A DNA stretch of 33,626 bases from Bacteroidota bacterium (GCA_025356235.1 JANXUL010000280.1:1-33626); one strand, 5' to 3'; shown: positions 16,205 to 25,990, counted from the stretch's first letter. Notes: generated by a model not told the origin, from the sequence alone. A program made the numbers and translations.

Positions 16205-16241
16205 TTGATTTTGCGCCTTTGCGCGGATATCTTCCGAACAA

Positions 16242-16264
16242 CCATTGTGGGCTACCCGCAATGG
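16242..16264 (+). terminator. Possible terminator hairpin after the unknown gene
   Basis: CCATTGTGGG (16242-16251) pairs with CCCGCAATGG (16255-16264) with one G-U pair and a CTA loop. There is no U-run after the stem, so it may be a weak or factor-assisted terminator, or a leader structure of the amidase gene that starts 62 bases later. Confidence 0.45.
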
Positions 16265-16325
16265 TGGGCACATTCTGTGTACCAATGCATAAAAATCAGT
16301 ATTTTCATTACCTAAATGCCTGCTA

Positions 16326-18797
16326 ATGAGAATTGTTCCTTTTCTGATCTCCGGCCTGTGTACTGTTGGCCTGGTGGCCGTATTAAATATGCAGTTGACC
16401 ACCGGCACCGGTAAAACCCCCAGGTTGGGTTATTTCCTATCCCCGCAACATGGTTTCTGGCAAAATGCAGAGGCTGCCAATACTGGTTTTGATGCCGATC
16501 TGAAATTTTCTGACCTGAAAGGGAAAGTGGATGTTTATATGGACGATCGCCTAGTACCCCATATTTATGCCGAGCAGGATATAGACGCTTATTATGTACA
16601 GGGCTTCCTGCATGCAAAATTCCGCCTTTGGCAGATGGAATTTCAAACCCATGTAGCTGCCGGAAGATTAAGTGAAATAGTAGGTGAAGACAGGCTACCC
16701 ACCGATCGTTTTTTCAGAAGACTGGGCATGGTGTACGGAGCAGAACAGTCAATGGCCAATATGGAAAAGAACCCGGAAATGAAAGCTACGGTACAGGCTT
16801 ATTCTGACGGGGTGAATGCCTACATACAATCTTTAAAACCAGAACAGATCCCTTTCGAATATAAACTGCTTGATTACAAACCCGAAGCATGGACACCGTT
16901 AAAAACCTACCTGTTCATGATGTTTATGGCATACGACCTTACCGCCCGTGGTGCAACAACGGACCTGCAAATGACCAATGCCAAGAATTATTTCGGATAT
17001 GATGATTTTAATAAACTGTATCCCAATGTGCAGGATTCATTAGATCCGATCATACCCAAGGGAACAGAGTATGGCTATCCCGGTATTATACCTGTTGCAC
17101 CCAAAAATGTTGATTCTGTTTATCTGAATAAAAATAAAATCATTTCAGGAAGCACAGCAATGGCACCTGTTGTGGCTGATAAAGACAATGGTAGTAATAA
17201 CTGGGCAGTATCCGGAAGCAAAACAAAAAGCGGCCGCCCCATCTTATGCAATGATCCGCATTTGGGTTTGAACCTGCCATCGCTTTGGTATGAAGTGCAG
17301 ATCAGTACGCCATCACACAATACCTATGGGGCCAGCTTTCCCGGTGCACCTGCCGTGGTTATAGGGTTTAATGATAGCATTGCCTGGGGCGTAACCAATG
17401 CCGGAAGGGATGTGATTGATTATTACGATATGAAATTTAAAGATTCTACATTATCTGATTATTGGTTCAATGGTGATTGGGTAAAAGCAGAACAGCGTAC
17501 AGAAACCATTAAAATAAAAGGGAAACCAGACCTGGTGGAAAAAATTGCCATTACGGTTTTTGGCCCGGTGATGTATGATAAAGCCTATAAAAATGCAAGC
17601 ACAGATGGTAAATATTTAGCCGTTAAATGGACAGCGCATGCGCCGGGTAATGGCCTGCAAACTTTTTATGAGCTGGACCGCGCTAAAAATTACAACGATT
17701 ACCAGAAGGCAATTTCCGGTTGGTTATGTCCCGGACAGAATTTTGCTTTTGCTTCTAAAGCGGGGGATATTGCCATTAAACAACAGGGTGCTTTTGTTGC
17801 CCGTTGGAAAAGGCAGGGCGATGCCATTATGCCGGGAACAGACAGTAGCTACATGTGGCAGGGTATCATACCTGCGGATGAAAATCCCATGATGAAAAAT
17901 CCGGCAAGAGGCTTTGTCAGCAGTGCCAACCAGATGTCAACCGATTCTACTTATCCTTATTATCTTGGTGCAGCCAACAGCTTTCCTTTATATCGTGGTA
18001 TCATCATCAACCGGAAATTGTCTGTCATGAATGCCATTACTGCAGAAGATATGCAACACCTGCAAATGGAAAACTACAATGTATTTGCAGAAATGGCGAG
18101 GCCGGTATTATTGAAGTTTATTGATGAAAAAACTTTATCCGGTGAAGAAAAAAAGTATATAGATATTTTAAAGAGCTGGAACCTGCGTGGTGATGCATCG
18201 GAAAAAGGGGCTACTGTATTTAAGTGTATCTGGGATAGCCTGGAAACAGAAGTATGGGGGGATGAGTTCAGTAAAAATAAATTACCCATGACATGGCCCG
18301 ATGCTTCAACCCTGCTGGAAAATTTGTTGAAAGATTCAGCTTATCGTTTTGCAGATAATATAAACACAGCCAACAAAACAGAAAGTATACGTGATGATGT
18401 GATGGCCGCTGTTAAAAAAGCTTCGGGGAAATTACATTACTATGAAGACGAGGGTAAACTGGAATGGGCAAAATCGAAAGATACCCGCATAAATCATCTC
18501 CTGAAAATACCCGCATTAAGCAGGCTGCACTTGCCTATTGGTGGTGGTACCCATATGATCAATGCCACTAAAGATATGCATGGCCCAAGCTGGCGTATGA
18601 TTGTGCATTTAACAGATGAGATAGAAGCATATGGTGTATATCCCGGCGGACAAAGCGGTAACCCCGGCAGCAAATACTATGATACGTTTGTTGATAGCTG
18701 GGCTACCGGAAAATATTATCGCATCCTCTTCATTAAAAAGGAAGCCGCCGCCAAAAGTGATAAGATGAAATGGCACATGACATTTACTAACAGCTAA
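16326..18797 (+). CDS. Penicillin acylase family (Ntn-hydrolase) amidase
   Basis: 823 residues, typical for the penicillin G acylase/acyl-homoserine-lactone acylase family (peptidase S45). These are exported as precursors and cut themselves into alpha and beta chains. An N-terminal hydrophobic helix (about 4-22) is a signal or anchor. The family segment HIYAEQDIDAYYVQGFLHAKFRLWQME (79-105) is present. The autocleavage and catalytic site is Gly289-Ser290-Asn-Asn-Trp293, so Ser290 would be the beta-chain N-terminal nucleophile; LCNDPHLGL and PGAPAVVIGFND follow as expected. Substrates could be N-acyl amides such as homoserine lactones or acylated amino acids; sequence alone does not decide. Nine bases separate it from the next gene. 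Confidence 0.93.
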   Translation: MRIVPFLISGLCTVGLVAVLNMQLTTGTGKTPRLGYFLSPQHGFWQNAEAANTGFDADLKFSDLKGKVDVYMDDRLVPHIYAEQDIDAYYVQGFLHAKFRLWQMEFQTHVAAGRLSEIVGEDRLPTDRFFRRLGMVYGAEQSMANMEKNPEMKATVQAYSDGVNAYIQSLKPEQIPFEYKLLDYKPEAWTPLKTYLFMMFMAYDLTARGATTDLQMTNAKNYFGYDDFNKLYPNVQDSLDPIIPKGTEYGYPGIIPVAPKNVDSVYLNKNKIISGSTAMAPVVADKDNGSNNWAVSGSKTKSGRPILCNDPHLGLNLPSLWYEVQISTPSHNTYGASFPGAPAVVIGFNDSIAWGVTNAGRDVIDYYDMKFKDSTLSDYWFNGDWVKAEQRTETIKIKGKPDLVEKIAITVFGPVMYDKAYKNASTDGKYLAVKWTAHAPGNGLQTFYELDRAKNYNDYQKAISGWLCPGQNFAFASKAGDIAIKQQGAFVARWKRQGDAIMPGTDSSYMWQGIIPADENPMMKNPARGFVSSANQMSTDSTYPYYLGAANSFPLYRGIIINRKLSVMNAITAEDMQHLQMENYNVFAEMARPVLLKFIDEKTLSGEEKKYIDILKSWNLRGDASEKGATVFKCIWDSLETEVWGDEFSKNKLPMTWPDASTLLENLLKDSAYRFADNINTANKTESIRDDVMAAVKKASGKLHYYEDEGKLEWAKSKDTRINHLLKIPALSRLHLPIGGGTHMINATKDMHGPSWRMIVHLTDEIEAYGVYPGGQSGNPGSKYYDTFVDSWATGKYYRILFIKKEAAAKSDKMKWHMTFTNS

Positions 18798-18806
18798 AAA
18801 TCATTT

Positions 18807-19157
18807 ATGAAAATACTATCAGCTATTGCGATCACTGCATTTCTGGCTTACGTTGCCGGTTTATATACTTCTTTTCCCTGGTGGGGTTTTGTGGTTACTT
18901 CATTAATTGTTTCCGTTGCCATACACCAGAAGCCAGGCAAAGCTTTTTTGTCGGGGTTCCTGGGTTTATTTTTATTGTGGGCAGGAATGGCTTTATTAAA
19001 GGATGCAGCTAATGAACATATCTTATCAGCCAAAGTAGCCCAAATATTACCACTGGGCGGTTCTTATCTTGTATTAATATTGGTTACAGGTATTGTAGGT
19101 GGGTTGGTAAGTGGATTTGCTGCACTAACAGGTAGTTATTTGAGAAGATCAAGGTAA
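18807..19157 (+). CDS. Small four-helix membrane protein of unknown function
   Basis: 116 residues with four predicted membrane segments (about 3-20, 26-40, 48-64 and 84-110) and a positive C-terminus (YLRRSR). No family was recognised. It starts nine bases after the amidase stop, so it is almost certainly on the same transcript. A role in placing or protecting the exported amidase is possible but speculative. The ATG is at 18807 and no competing frame is convincing. Confidence 0.7.
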   Translation: MKILSAIAITAFLAYVAGLYTSFPWWGFVVTSLIVSVAIHQKPGKAFLSGFLGLFLLWAGMALLKDAANEHILSAKVAQILPLGGSYLVLILVTGIVGGLVSGFAALTGSYLRRSR

Positions 19158-19239
19158 GGTACCGTTTAGGGCTTTATAAGAATACGTTAAACTATTGTTC
19201 ATCCAGGCAAGCCTTTATGAAAACAAAGCTTTCTAAGCT

Positions 19240-19247
19240 TATTTTCG
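19240..19247 (+). promoter_or_regulatory. Candidate -7 box before the DUF5686 gene
   Basis: TATTTTCG matches TAnnTTTG except for one base and lies 15 bases upstream of the ATG, giving a short leader of about 8-10 bases. A clear -33 TTTG is not present at the normal distance. Two AAGCTT palindromes flank TCT just upstream (19226-19240). Confidence 0.35.
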
Positions 19248-19262
19248 GGTTAACCTAAACGT

Positions 19263-21719
19263 ATGCGCAAGTTAATTTCCGTCCTGCTAACTGTAATGAT
19301 TACCCTTACAGGGTATTCGGCGACCATTAGTGGTATTATTAAAGAAAAAAACGGCGCAGTATTACCCTTCTCCTCCTTATTAGTAAAAGGTACCACCAAA
19401 GGCGTTTCTGCCAACAGCAAAGGTTTTTATAGTATTCAGTTAGAGCCGGGTGAGTATTTACTCGTATGTCAGTTTATCGGTTATAGATCTATTGAGAAAA
19501 AGATCAGGGTAAGCAAGGCCGATCAGGTGGTTGATTTTGAATTGGAAAACCAGCAATATAATCTGAAAGAAGTGGTGGTAACCAATGGTGGCGAAGATCC
19601 CGCTTATGCTATTATCAGGAAAACCATTGAAAAAAGGGTGGAGCATTTGAAAGAAATCAAAAAATTTCAGTGTGAAGTATATATTAAAGGGCAGATGCAG
19701 TTGCGTAGTTTTCCCAAATCAATCTTTGGCAGGAAAGTAGACTTTGAAGACGGCGATACAAGTAAACGGAAAATGATTTTTTTATCCGAAACCGTAGCCA
19801 AATATTCTGTACTGGAACCTGGGAAAGAAAAAGTAGAAGTGGTCTCCACCAAAGTAAGTGGCCGCAGCGGTGCTTTTGGCTTGAGTGACCCGCAGATCAT
19901 TTCTTTTTATGAAAATAATATTTCAGTAGGTGAAAATTTGAACCCCCGCGGGTTTATCTCACCCATAGCCAACGGCGCTCTCAATTTTTACCGCTATAAA
20001 TTTGAAGGTACTTTTTATGAAAATGGCAGGGAAGTTAGCCGGATAAAAGTAATTCCGCGTCGTGCGTATGAACCTTTGTTCAGCGGATATATCAATATTA
20101 TTGAAAACGAGTGGCGCATACAAAGCCTTGACCTTATTTTGGTAAAACTCCAACAGATGCAGTTACTCGACACATTGCGTATACAGCAATTGTATGTGCC
20201 CTCCGGTAATGTATGGGTGATTAAAAACCAGGTTATTTATCCTTCAGGTAAGGTACTGGGCTTTGATTTCTTCGGCAATTTTGTGCAGGTTTACGATAAG
20301 TTTGATATGGATCCCAAATTCAAACCTAAATTTTTCGATCATACCATTCTCAAGTTTTCCGATAGCTCCAATAAAAAATCCAATGCCTATTGGGATAGTA
20401 TCCGGCCACTTCCATTATTAACAGAGGAGGTACGCGATTACAAAAAGAAAGACAGCCTTGAACAGGTAAGAAAAGACCCCCGATATCTTGACTCGCTGGA
20501 TAAAAAAAGAAATAAATTTAAACTCAGCGGATTATTATTCAATGGACAGTCTTTCACCAAACGAAAAAGAAAAGAGAGCATCAGTTTTAATTCTTTGTTA
20601 AGCACGCTTAACTACAATACTGTAGAAGGTGGCGTGGTAAATTTATCAGCCAGTTACCGCCGGCGTTTCGATAGTGGTATTGATGGCAGGAAATTCTTAT
20701 CTATAAATCCCGATATCCGCTATGGATTTGCCAATAAACACCTGAATCCTTCTGTAAGTATCGGCTATAACTTCGGGAAAAAATATCTTCAGTCGTTTAG
20801 CCTTGCAGGTGGGCGAAAGATATACCAGTTCAATAATGCTGGATCAATTTCTGAACGTATCAACTCAATCAGTACCCTTGCGTATAAATCAAATCACCTG
20901 AAAATATATGAAGCTGATTTCTTTCGTGTGGGATATAGTACCGGCATGGGCAATGGTTTGATCATCAGTGCCAATTTTCAGTTTCAGGATAGGCAGCCAT
21001 TGGAAAACCTGGCAGACCCCGTTAACTGGAAGAACCCTAATAATAAAGAATATACCCCTAACTATCCCACAGACCTTACCAATGTAAATATGCCGCGTAA
21101 CCAGGCATCTGTTTTTACAGTAGGCGTTACCTGGCGGCCCGGTGCTGATTATATTGAGTTTCCGGGTAGAAAAATCGGACTGGGTTCAAAGTTTCCAACC
21201 TTCACTGCTGCTATTACCAAAGGTATTAATGGATTTTTGGGAAGTGATGTTGATTATACCAAATGGCGGCTGGGTGTAAGTGATGAACTCGACCTGAAGC
21301 TGGCCGGAAAATTCAATTATAATATTAATGCCGGTGGTTTCTTTGATGCCGCTAAAACCTTTATACCCGATTACCAGCATTACCTCGGTAACCAAACCAT
21401 TTTGGCTTCGCGTGAGTTGAATAGTTTTCAACTGGCACCCTATTACAAATACAGCAATACCGCCAGTTTTACAATAGCCGCGCATGCAGAATATCATTTG
21501 AATGGATTGCTAAGCAATAAAATCCCGGGCTTCAAAAAGTTTAATTGGTTTTTTGTAACTGGTGTAAATGTGTTGCATGTTGCTAACGGAACTGATTATT
21601 ATGAAACTTTATTTGGTATAGAAAATATCCTAAAAGTGATCCGTATTGATTTTGTACAGGGCTTTGAAAAAGGTGGAGGCCGGCCTAGTGGTTTCCGGGT
21701 ATCACTGCCTTTTTTCTAA
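19263..21719 (+). CDS. DUF5686 outer-membrane protein with carboxypeptidase-regulatory-like domain
   Basis: 818 residues. A signal peptide (MRKLISVLLTVMITLTGYSA) is followed by a carboxypeptidase-D-regulatory-like beta sandwich (about 22-95, with SGIIKEKNGAVLPFSSLLVKG and PGEYLLVCQFIGYRS). Then comes the DUF5686 region, starting around PAYAIIRKTIEKRVEHLKEI, and a long stretch of alternating aromatic strands that ends in Phe-Phe, as expected of an outer-membrane beta-barrel. Its role is not known; DUF5686 proteins are found almost only in Bacteroidota and resemble TonB receptors without the plug domain. It stands between the amidase operon and trhO, closed by a heptamer hairpin at 21730, so it is probably transcribed alone. 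Confidence 0.88.
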   Translation: MRKLISVLLTVMITLTGYSATISGIIKEKNGAVLPFSSLLVKGTTKGVSANSKGFYSIQLEPGEYLLVCQFIGYRSIEKKIRVSKADQVVDFELENQQYNLKEVVVTNGGEDPAYAIIRKTIEKRVEHLKEIKKFQCEVYIKGQMQLRSFPKSIFGRKVDFEDGDTSKRKMIFLSETVAKYSVLEPGKEKVEVVSTKVSGRSGAFGLSDPQIISFYENNISVGENLNPRGFISPIANGALNFYRYKFEGTFYENGREVSRIKVIPRRAYEPLFSGYINIIENEWRIQSLDLILVKLQQMQLLDTLRIQQLYVPSGNVWVIKNQVIYPSGKVLGFDFFGNFVQVYDKFDMDPKFKPKFFDHTILKFSDSSNKKSNAYWDSIRPLPLLTEEVRDYKKKDSLEQVRKDPRYLDSLDKKRNKFKLSGLLFNGQSFTKRKRKESISFNSLLSTLNYNTVEGGVVNLSASYRRRFDSGIDGRKFLSINPDIRYGFANKHLNPSVSIGYNFGKKYLQSFSLAGGRKIYQFNNAGSISERINSISTLAYKSNHLKIYEADFFRVGYSTGMGNGLIISANFQFQDRQPLENLADPVNWKNPNNKEYTPNYPTDLTNVNMPRNQASVFTVGVTWRPGADYIEFPGRKIGLGSKFPTFTAAITKGINGFLGSDVDYTKWRLGVSDELDLKLAGKFNYNINAGGFFDAAKTFIPDYQHYLGNQTILASRELNSFQLAPYYKYSNTASFTIAAHAEYHLNGLLSNKIPGFKKFNWFFVTGVNVLHVANGTDYYETLFGIENILKVIRIDFVQGFEKGGGRPSGFRVSLPFF

Positions 21720-21729
21720 ACAGATCAAG

Positions 21730-21786
21730 TTGTGAGTGGTGAAGTAACCAGGGTAAAACAATGCTGGCTTACTCACAATTCACAAC
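21730..21786 (+). terminator. Heptamer-type hairpin after the DUF5686 gene
   Basis: The left arm TTGTGAGTGGTGAAGTAA (21730-21747) pairs with TTACTCACAATTCACAAC (21769-21786) with two mismatches and a bulge. The stem is extended at the loop by CCAG (21748-21751) with CTGG (21764-21767). It starts 10 bases after the stop codon. The arms contain the GTGAGTG and GTGAATT units seen at 6558 and 7956, so it is a shortened copy of that family, placed where a terminator would be. There is no terminal U-run. Confidence 0.65.
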
Positions 21787-21803
21787 AGTATCCATCAAAT
21801 CAG

Positions 21804-21811
21804 TATCTTCG
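21804..21811 (+). promoter_or_regulatory. Candidate -7 box of trhO
   Basis: TATCTTCG fits TAnnTTTG with one mismatch. It lies just downstream of the hairpin and about 50 bases before the trhO start, which is consistent with a new transcript beginning after termination. The -33 region is unconvincing. Confidence 0.35.
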
Positions 21812-21863
21812 ACCCGAAATTTTGGCTACCCTGCAAGTGGCTCCTTATTAATGGAACATTCTT

Positions 21864-22967
21864 ATGAGAGGATGTCTAAAATGGATGATCATGCCTGTAT
21901 TACACAACCGTGTTTCAAATGAGGAGCTTAAAAAGCACCTGATGGAAGAATCTTTTTCGAGAACAACCATTAGTTTTTACCAATATTTTCCTGTGCAAAA
22001 TCCACAGGAATTCCGCGACTTTTTATACAAAAACCTCGACGATATAAAGGTATTCGGAAGGATATATATTGCCAAAGAAGGTATCAATGCGCAAATAAGC
22101 GTACCCGTTCACCATTTTGAGGCATTCAAATTGTTTCTGTCTTCTATAGAACCTTTACGTGCTCTTCGCTTAAATAAAGCCGTAGAAAATGATACCCGAC
22201 TAAATGATCCGGTAGGTCAGGGTAAAAGTTTTTGGGTATTAAAGATCAAGGTGCGTGATAAGATTGTTGCAGACGGCATTACTGATCCCGGGTTTAGTAT
22301 GGAGAAAAAAGGCAGGTATGTTAATGCGGGCCAGATGAATGAATTGCTCACAGACCCGGATACAATCGTGATTGATATGCGTAATCACTACGAATATGAA
22401 GTGGGCCATTTTGTAAATGCCGTAGAAGTTCCCTCCGATACTTTTCGCGATCAATTACCCATGGCAGTGGATATGATGAAGGGCAACGAAGAAAAAAATA
22501 TCATCATGTACTGCACCGGAGGTATCCGTTGCGAGAAAGCGAGTGCCTATATGTTGCACAGTGGGTTTAAAAATGTATTTCACCTGGAAGGTGGTATCAT
22601 CAATTATGCACAACAGGCCAAAGAATCTGCACTGGAAAGTAAATTCATCGGTAAGAATTTTGTATTTGACGACAGGTTAGGCGAAAGAATTACAGAAGAT
22701 GTAATTTCAAACTGCCATCAATGCCGGAAGCCCTGTGATACGCATGCGAACTGTAAAAATAACGGTTGCCATTTATTGTTTATTCAATGCGCAGAATGTG
22801 CAGAGAACTATACTGGCTGTTGCAGTACAGAATGTAAAGAAACGATTCACCTTCCGGCAGAACGTCAGAAAGAAATCAGAAAAGGTATAGAGAATGGTCA
22901 AAATATTTTTAATAAAAGCAAGGCAAGGCTCAGGCCGAAGCTTGCGGCGATAAACATTCACGTATAA
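21864..22967 (+). CDS. trhO: tRNA uridine(34) hydroxylase, rhodanese type (TrhO/YceA)
   Basis: 367 residues. TrhO family proteins use a rhodanese domain to hydroxylate uridine 34 of certain tRNAs, the first step towards (methyl)oxy-modified uridines in the wobble position. N-terminal acylphosphatase-like part: [19 protein letters not shown] (65-82). Rhodanese domain: [19 protein letters not shown] (169-187) and the active loop [13 protein letters not shown] (215-227) with Cys217 as catalytic residue. The C-terminus is Cys-rich ([14 protein letters not shown], then [16 protein letters not shown]), suggesting a metal site, as known in this family's longer members. Met8 or Met10 are alternative starts. 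It stands alone before the haem-uptake cluster. Confidence 0.92.
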   Translation: MRGCLKWMIMPVLHNRVSNEELKKHLMEESFSRTTISFYQYFPVQNPQEFRDFLYKNLDDIKVFGRIYIAKEGINAQISVPVHHFEAFKLFLSSIEPLRALRLNKAVENDTRLNDPVGQGKSFWVLKIKVRDKIVADGITDPGFSMEKKGRYVNAGQMNELLTDPDTIVIDMRNHYEYEVGHFVNAVEVPSDTFRDQLPMAVDMMKGNEEKNIIMYCTGGIRCEKASAYMLHSGFKNVFHLEGGIINYAQQAKESALESKFIGKNFVFDDRLGERITEDVISNCHQCRKPCDTHANCKNNGCHLLFIQCAECAENYTGCCSTECKETIHLPAERQKEIRKGIENGQNIFNKSKARLRPKLAAINIHV

Positions 22968-23059
22968 TGAATATCCAATATTGAATAAGAGCATGTTGAA
23001 GTAGAAAATAAACCAATATACGGTAACGCATTCTTTCACCACCAAAGCAGGATCACTTG

Positions 23060-25402
23060 ATGAAAAAATTACTATGGCTGTTATTATTAAGTAGTGGCAC
23101 TTTACGGCTACAGGCACAGTCTTCTTCTGTAAGATGCACGGTAAAAGATTTGTACCTGGCCCAGGCAATACCCGGCGCCCTGGTGATTATGAACGCGAAA
23201 GATTCCGTATGGGCTGATGAGAGCGGCGCATTGCAACTAAATCTGCGGGGTGATAATACAGAAACCCTTATTGTATCGGCCAAAGGTTATACTACCCGGA
23301 CCATACTGGTTACCAACGAACGAAAAATCGTAAACGTGTTTCTTGAACCGGTAAACTATCAAACCAATTCGATACAGGTTCGCGGATTGTACAATGGGGT
23401 GAGTTTATTGCGAACACCGGGTTCCATTGCAACATTGGTAACTAAAGATTTTGAACGCAACAGCCAAACCTACCTGGAAAACAGTTTTAACCTGCTACCC
23501 GGTGTGCGGATGGAACTGCGCAATATAAATACCGGTGCAAGGATCATATTACGTGGCTACGGTAACCAGAATAATGTGAACGGAATTGGTTACAAAGCTT
23601 ATTACAATGATATTCCGCTTACCGATGCAGATGGTACTACTAACCTAGATGATATTGATTTTGCCACACTTGGCAGGGTAGAGGTTTTTAGGGGGCCCGT
23701 ATCAAGTGTATATGGAACCGGTATTGGTGGTGTGGTAAATCTTTTATCAGAAAAAGCACCGGAAGGAACAACCATCAGGCAATCACTATTGGCAGGATCG
23801 AACGGCTTGTTCCGTACAACAACTTCTGTTGGTATAGGAAATGATAAAACCAATATCCTGTTCAATTATGGCCAGCAACGAACCGATGGTTACCGCATGA
23901 ACAGTAATTCGAAAAAAGATTTTTGGAACCTGAATGCCACTATTTATAATATTCCCAAGAGCACTATTACCCTCTTTGCACAATACACCAAATCAAATGA
24001 TCAGTTGTCCGGCCAGGTAGATAGCCTGGGATTGATTAATTATCCTGACAGTGCAGAGATCAGTTATATTAAAAACAATTCGCACAGTGAACTGGAAAGC
24101 ATACGGTTGGGCCTTACACAGGAATATGCTTTTTCGAGGTTATTGAGTAATAAGACAACTTTTTTTATCGGTACCCAGGAAATAGGACAACCCGCGGCCG
24201 CCATCCTTACTAAAACCAACCGGAGTAATTTTGGTTTGCGTACAGCTTTTATTTATACGCCACAGATCGGTAATGTGGCAACAAGGTTTACATTGGGCCT
24301 TGAAGGAATTAAAAATATCATTTATCAAAAATCATATAACCTTACCAATGGTGCATTAAGCACATTAAGAACTGATCAGGAATTAAAACCCATGCAATGG
24401 AATGTTTTCGGGGGAATAGAATTAACACTCGCGAAAAATACATTAATGGTATTCAGTGCCAGTTCTAATTTTATTACATACGACAATGAAGACCTGCGCG
24501 CTACGGGTGGTGGGTATATTAACCAATCCGGTTTCAAAGTATTTAAGCCGATAGTAACGCCGCGTTGGGTAGTTAACCACCTGATCAGTAAAAACGTATC
24601 AGTATATTCCAATTATAGTATGGGCTACGCGCAGCCCGGTACCAACCAGTTTATCATTACACAAAACGGAAAAGTAAATGACGATGTAAAGCCCGAAATG
24701 AGCAATACATTTGAGGTAGGTGCCAAAGCCAGTTTGTTAAAACAGGCACTTTATTTTGATTTTGCTTTCTTTAATATGGAAGTATCCGATAAACTGATAT
24801 CCCAAACTTTTCCAGCGGTGGGTGCGCAACCGTCATATACTACATTTGTAAATTCAGGTTCGGTTAATTTTACCGGAATGGAGGTGACTATTAACTATGC
24901 ATATATCCCCAAACAAAAAAGTTTCCTGCAGCTAATAAGGCCTTTCCTTTCTTATACATTAAATAGCAGCCGCAATTCTGACCTGAAAAGCGATAATAAC
25001 AATGCTACCACTACAAAAGATTATACCAACTTAAGAGTAAGCGGGTTACCCAAAAATATTTTGAATACAGGCTTGGATATAGAAGCAGGTGGTGGTTTTT
25101 ACCTGAACCTGACAGATATGTTTACCGACAGGATGCCCATTACCCTTGATAATACCATCTTTTCCGATTCATATAATCTCGTCAATATCAGAACAGGATT
25201 CAGGAAAGTATTTGGAGAAAATAAATCACCCCGTTTCAGTATAGATATTTATGGTGGAACCAATAATGTATTCAATACCCGCTATGCGCAGTTTGTTGTG
25301 ATCAACCTTACGCCGGTAAATGGTGTAGCACCAAAGTATTTTACACCCGGGCCTAAGTCTACCTTATATGGCGGTATAAGTTTCAGGTATATGTTTAAAT
25401 AA
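23060..25402 (+). CDS. TonB-dependent receptor, first of a tandem pair
   Basis: 780 residues from the ATG at 23060 (a TTG one codon upstream is less likely). Signal peptide MKKLLWLLLLSSGTLRLQAQ; a short carboxypeptidase-regulatory-like domain (about 24-95); a TonB plug with LPGVRMELRNINTGARIILRG, NDIPLTDADGTTNLDDIDF and the GRVEVFRGPVSSVYGTGIGG turn; then the 22-strand barrel ending FRYMFK. It imports a ligand across the outer membrane using TonB energy. The FxxPGT-like segment YSMGYAQPGTNQFI occupies the place where haem receptors have the FRAP box. It heads a run of six genes ending in an HmuTUV-like ABC transporter, so haem or a related chelate is the likely ligand. It is paralogous to the receptor at 26069. 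Confidence 0.9.
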   Translation: MKKLLWLLLLSSGTLRLQAQSSSVRCTVKDLYLAQAIPGALVIMNAKDSVWADESGALQLNLRGDNTETLIVSAKGYTTRTILVTNERKIVNVFLEPVNYQTNSIQVRGLYNGVSLLRTPGSIATLVTKDFERNSQTYLENSFNLLPGVRMELRNINTGARIILRGYGNQNNVNGIGYKAYYNDIPLTDADGTTNLDDIDFATLGRVEVFRGPVSSVYGTGIGGVVNLLSEKAPEGTTIRQSLLAGSNGLFRTTTSVGIGNDKTNILFNYGQQRTDGYRMNSNSKKDFWNLNATIYNIPKSTITLFAQYTKSNDQLSGQVDSLGLINYPDSAEISYIKNNSHSELESIRLGLTQEYAFSRLLSNKTTFFIGTQEIGQPAAAILTKTNRSNFGLRTAFIYTPQIGNVATRFTLGLEGIKNIIYQKSYNLTNGALSTLRTDQELKPMQWNVFGGIELTLAKNTLMVFSASSNFITYDNEDLRATGGGYINQSGFKVFKPIVTPRWVVNHLISKNVSVYSNYSMGYAQPGTNQFIITQNGKVNDDVKPEMSNTFEVGAKASLLKQALYFDFAFFNMEVSDKLISQTFPAVGAQPSYTTFVNSGSVNFTGMEVTINYAYIPKQKSFLQLIRPFLSYTLNSSRNSDLKSDNNNATTTKDYTNLRVSGLPKNILNTGLDIEAGGGFYLNLTDMFTDRMPITLDNTIFSDSYNLVNIRTGFRKVFGENKSPRFSIDIYGGTNNVFNTRYAQFVVINLTPVNGVAPKYFTPGPKSTLYGGISFRYMFK

Positions 25403-25462
25403 AAGTAGTTCATCCAATAATGAATACCTCATACATTTGCTATATTGTGCTCTGTAACTGCT

Positions 25463-25990
25463 TTGAAAAAAATATTCTCCATATTAATACTATGCTGCCT
25501 TGTAATTTACATGGGTGGCTACCACCTAGTATATGCGTTGTACAAATCCAGTATAAAGCAGGAAATGCGATCATACCTTGCCACCCATACCGATTCAAGG
25601 TATGGTTCCTATTTTAATTTTAAAATAGAGAAAAACAGCATTGATGATCCGCTTTTTCACTGGGAAGAAAATAATAACGAATTCAGATACAAAGGCGAAT
25701 GGTATGATGTGATTGCTATACAACAGTCAGGTGATAGTATCCGGATCTGTTCAATAAAAGATGACCCCGAGAACAGACTAGAAAAACAGCTGGCAGAAAT
25801 CCATCAAAATAAGCATAACCGTTCCTCCACAACCTCTATTTCTTTTATCAAATTCTTCTCTTTGTTTTACATACCCGGTAATATGCAAAAATATATTACC
25901 CATTCCGGTGTAATAACCTATTTTCTGACAGATGATAGAAACTGTTTGTCAATCAACTGCCAGGTAAGCACGCCACCTCCCCGCTGTTAA
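25463..25990 (+). CDS. Small membrane-anchored protein of unknown function in the haem locus
   Basis: 175 residues if it starts at TTG 25463, giving MKKIFSILILCCLVIYMGGYHLVYAL, a signal anchor. A TTG six codons upstream is possible, and no ATG precedes the hydrophobic helix. The rest is an extracytoplasmic domain containing EFRYKGEWYDVIAIQQSGDSI, a motif I recall from short Bacteroidota proteins beside TonB receptors (EFRYKGxMYDVV), which would make it a conserved but uncharacterised accessory protein. The tail is Cys- and Pro-rich (CLSINCQVSTPPPRC). It lies between two TonB receptor genes, 60 bases after the first and 78 before the second, in the same orientation. Confidence 0.65.
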   Translation: MKKIFSILILCCLVIYMGGYHLVYALYKSSIKQEMRSYLATHTDSRYGSYFNFKIEKNSIDDPLFHWEENNNEFRYKGEWYDVIAIQQSGDSIRICSIKDDPENRLEKQLAEIHQNKHNRSSTTSISFIKFFSLFYIPGNMQKYITHSGVITYFLTDDRNCLSINCQVSTPPPRC

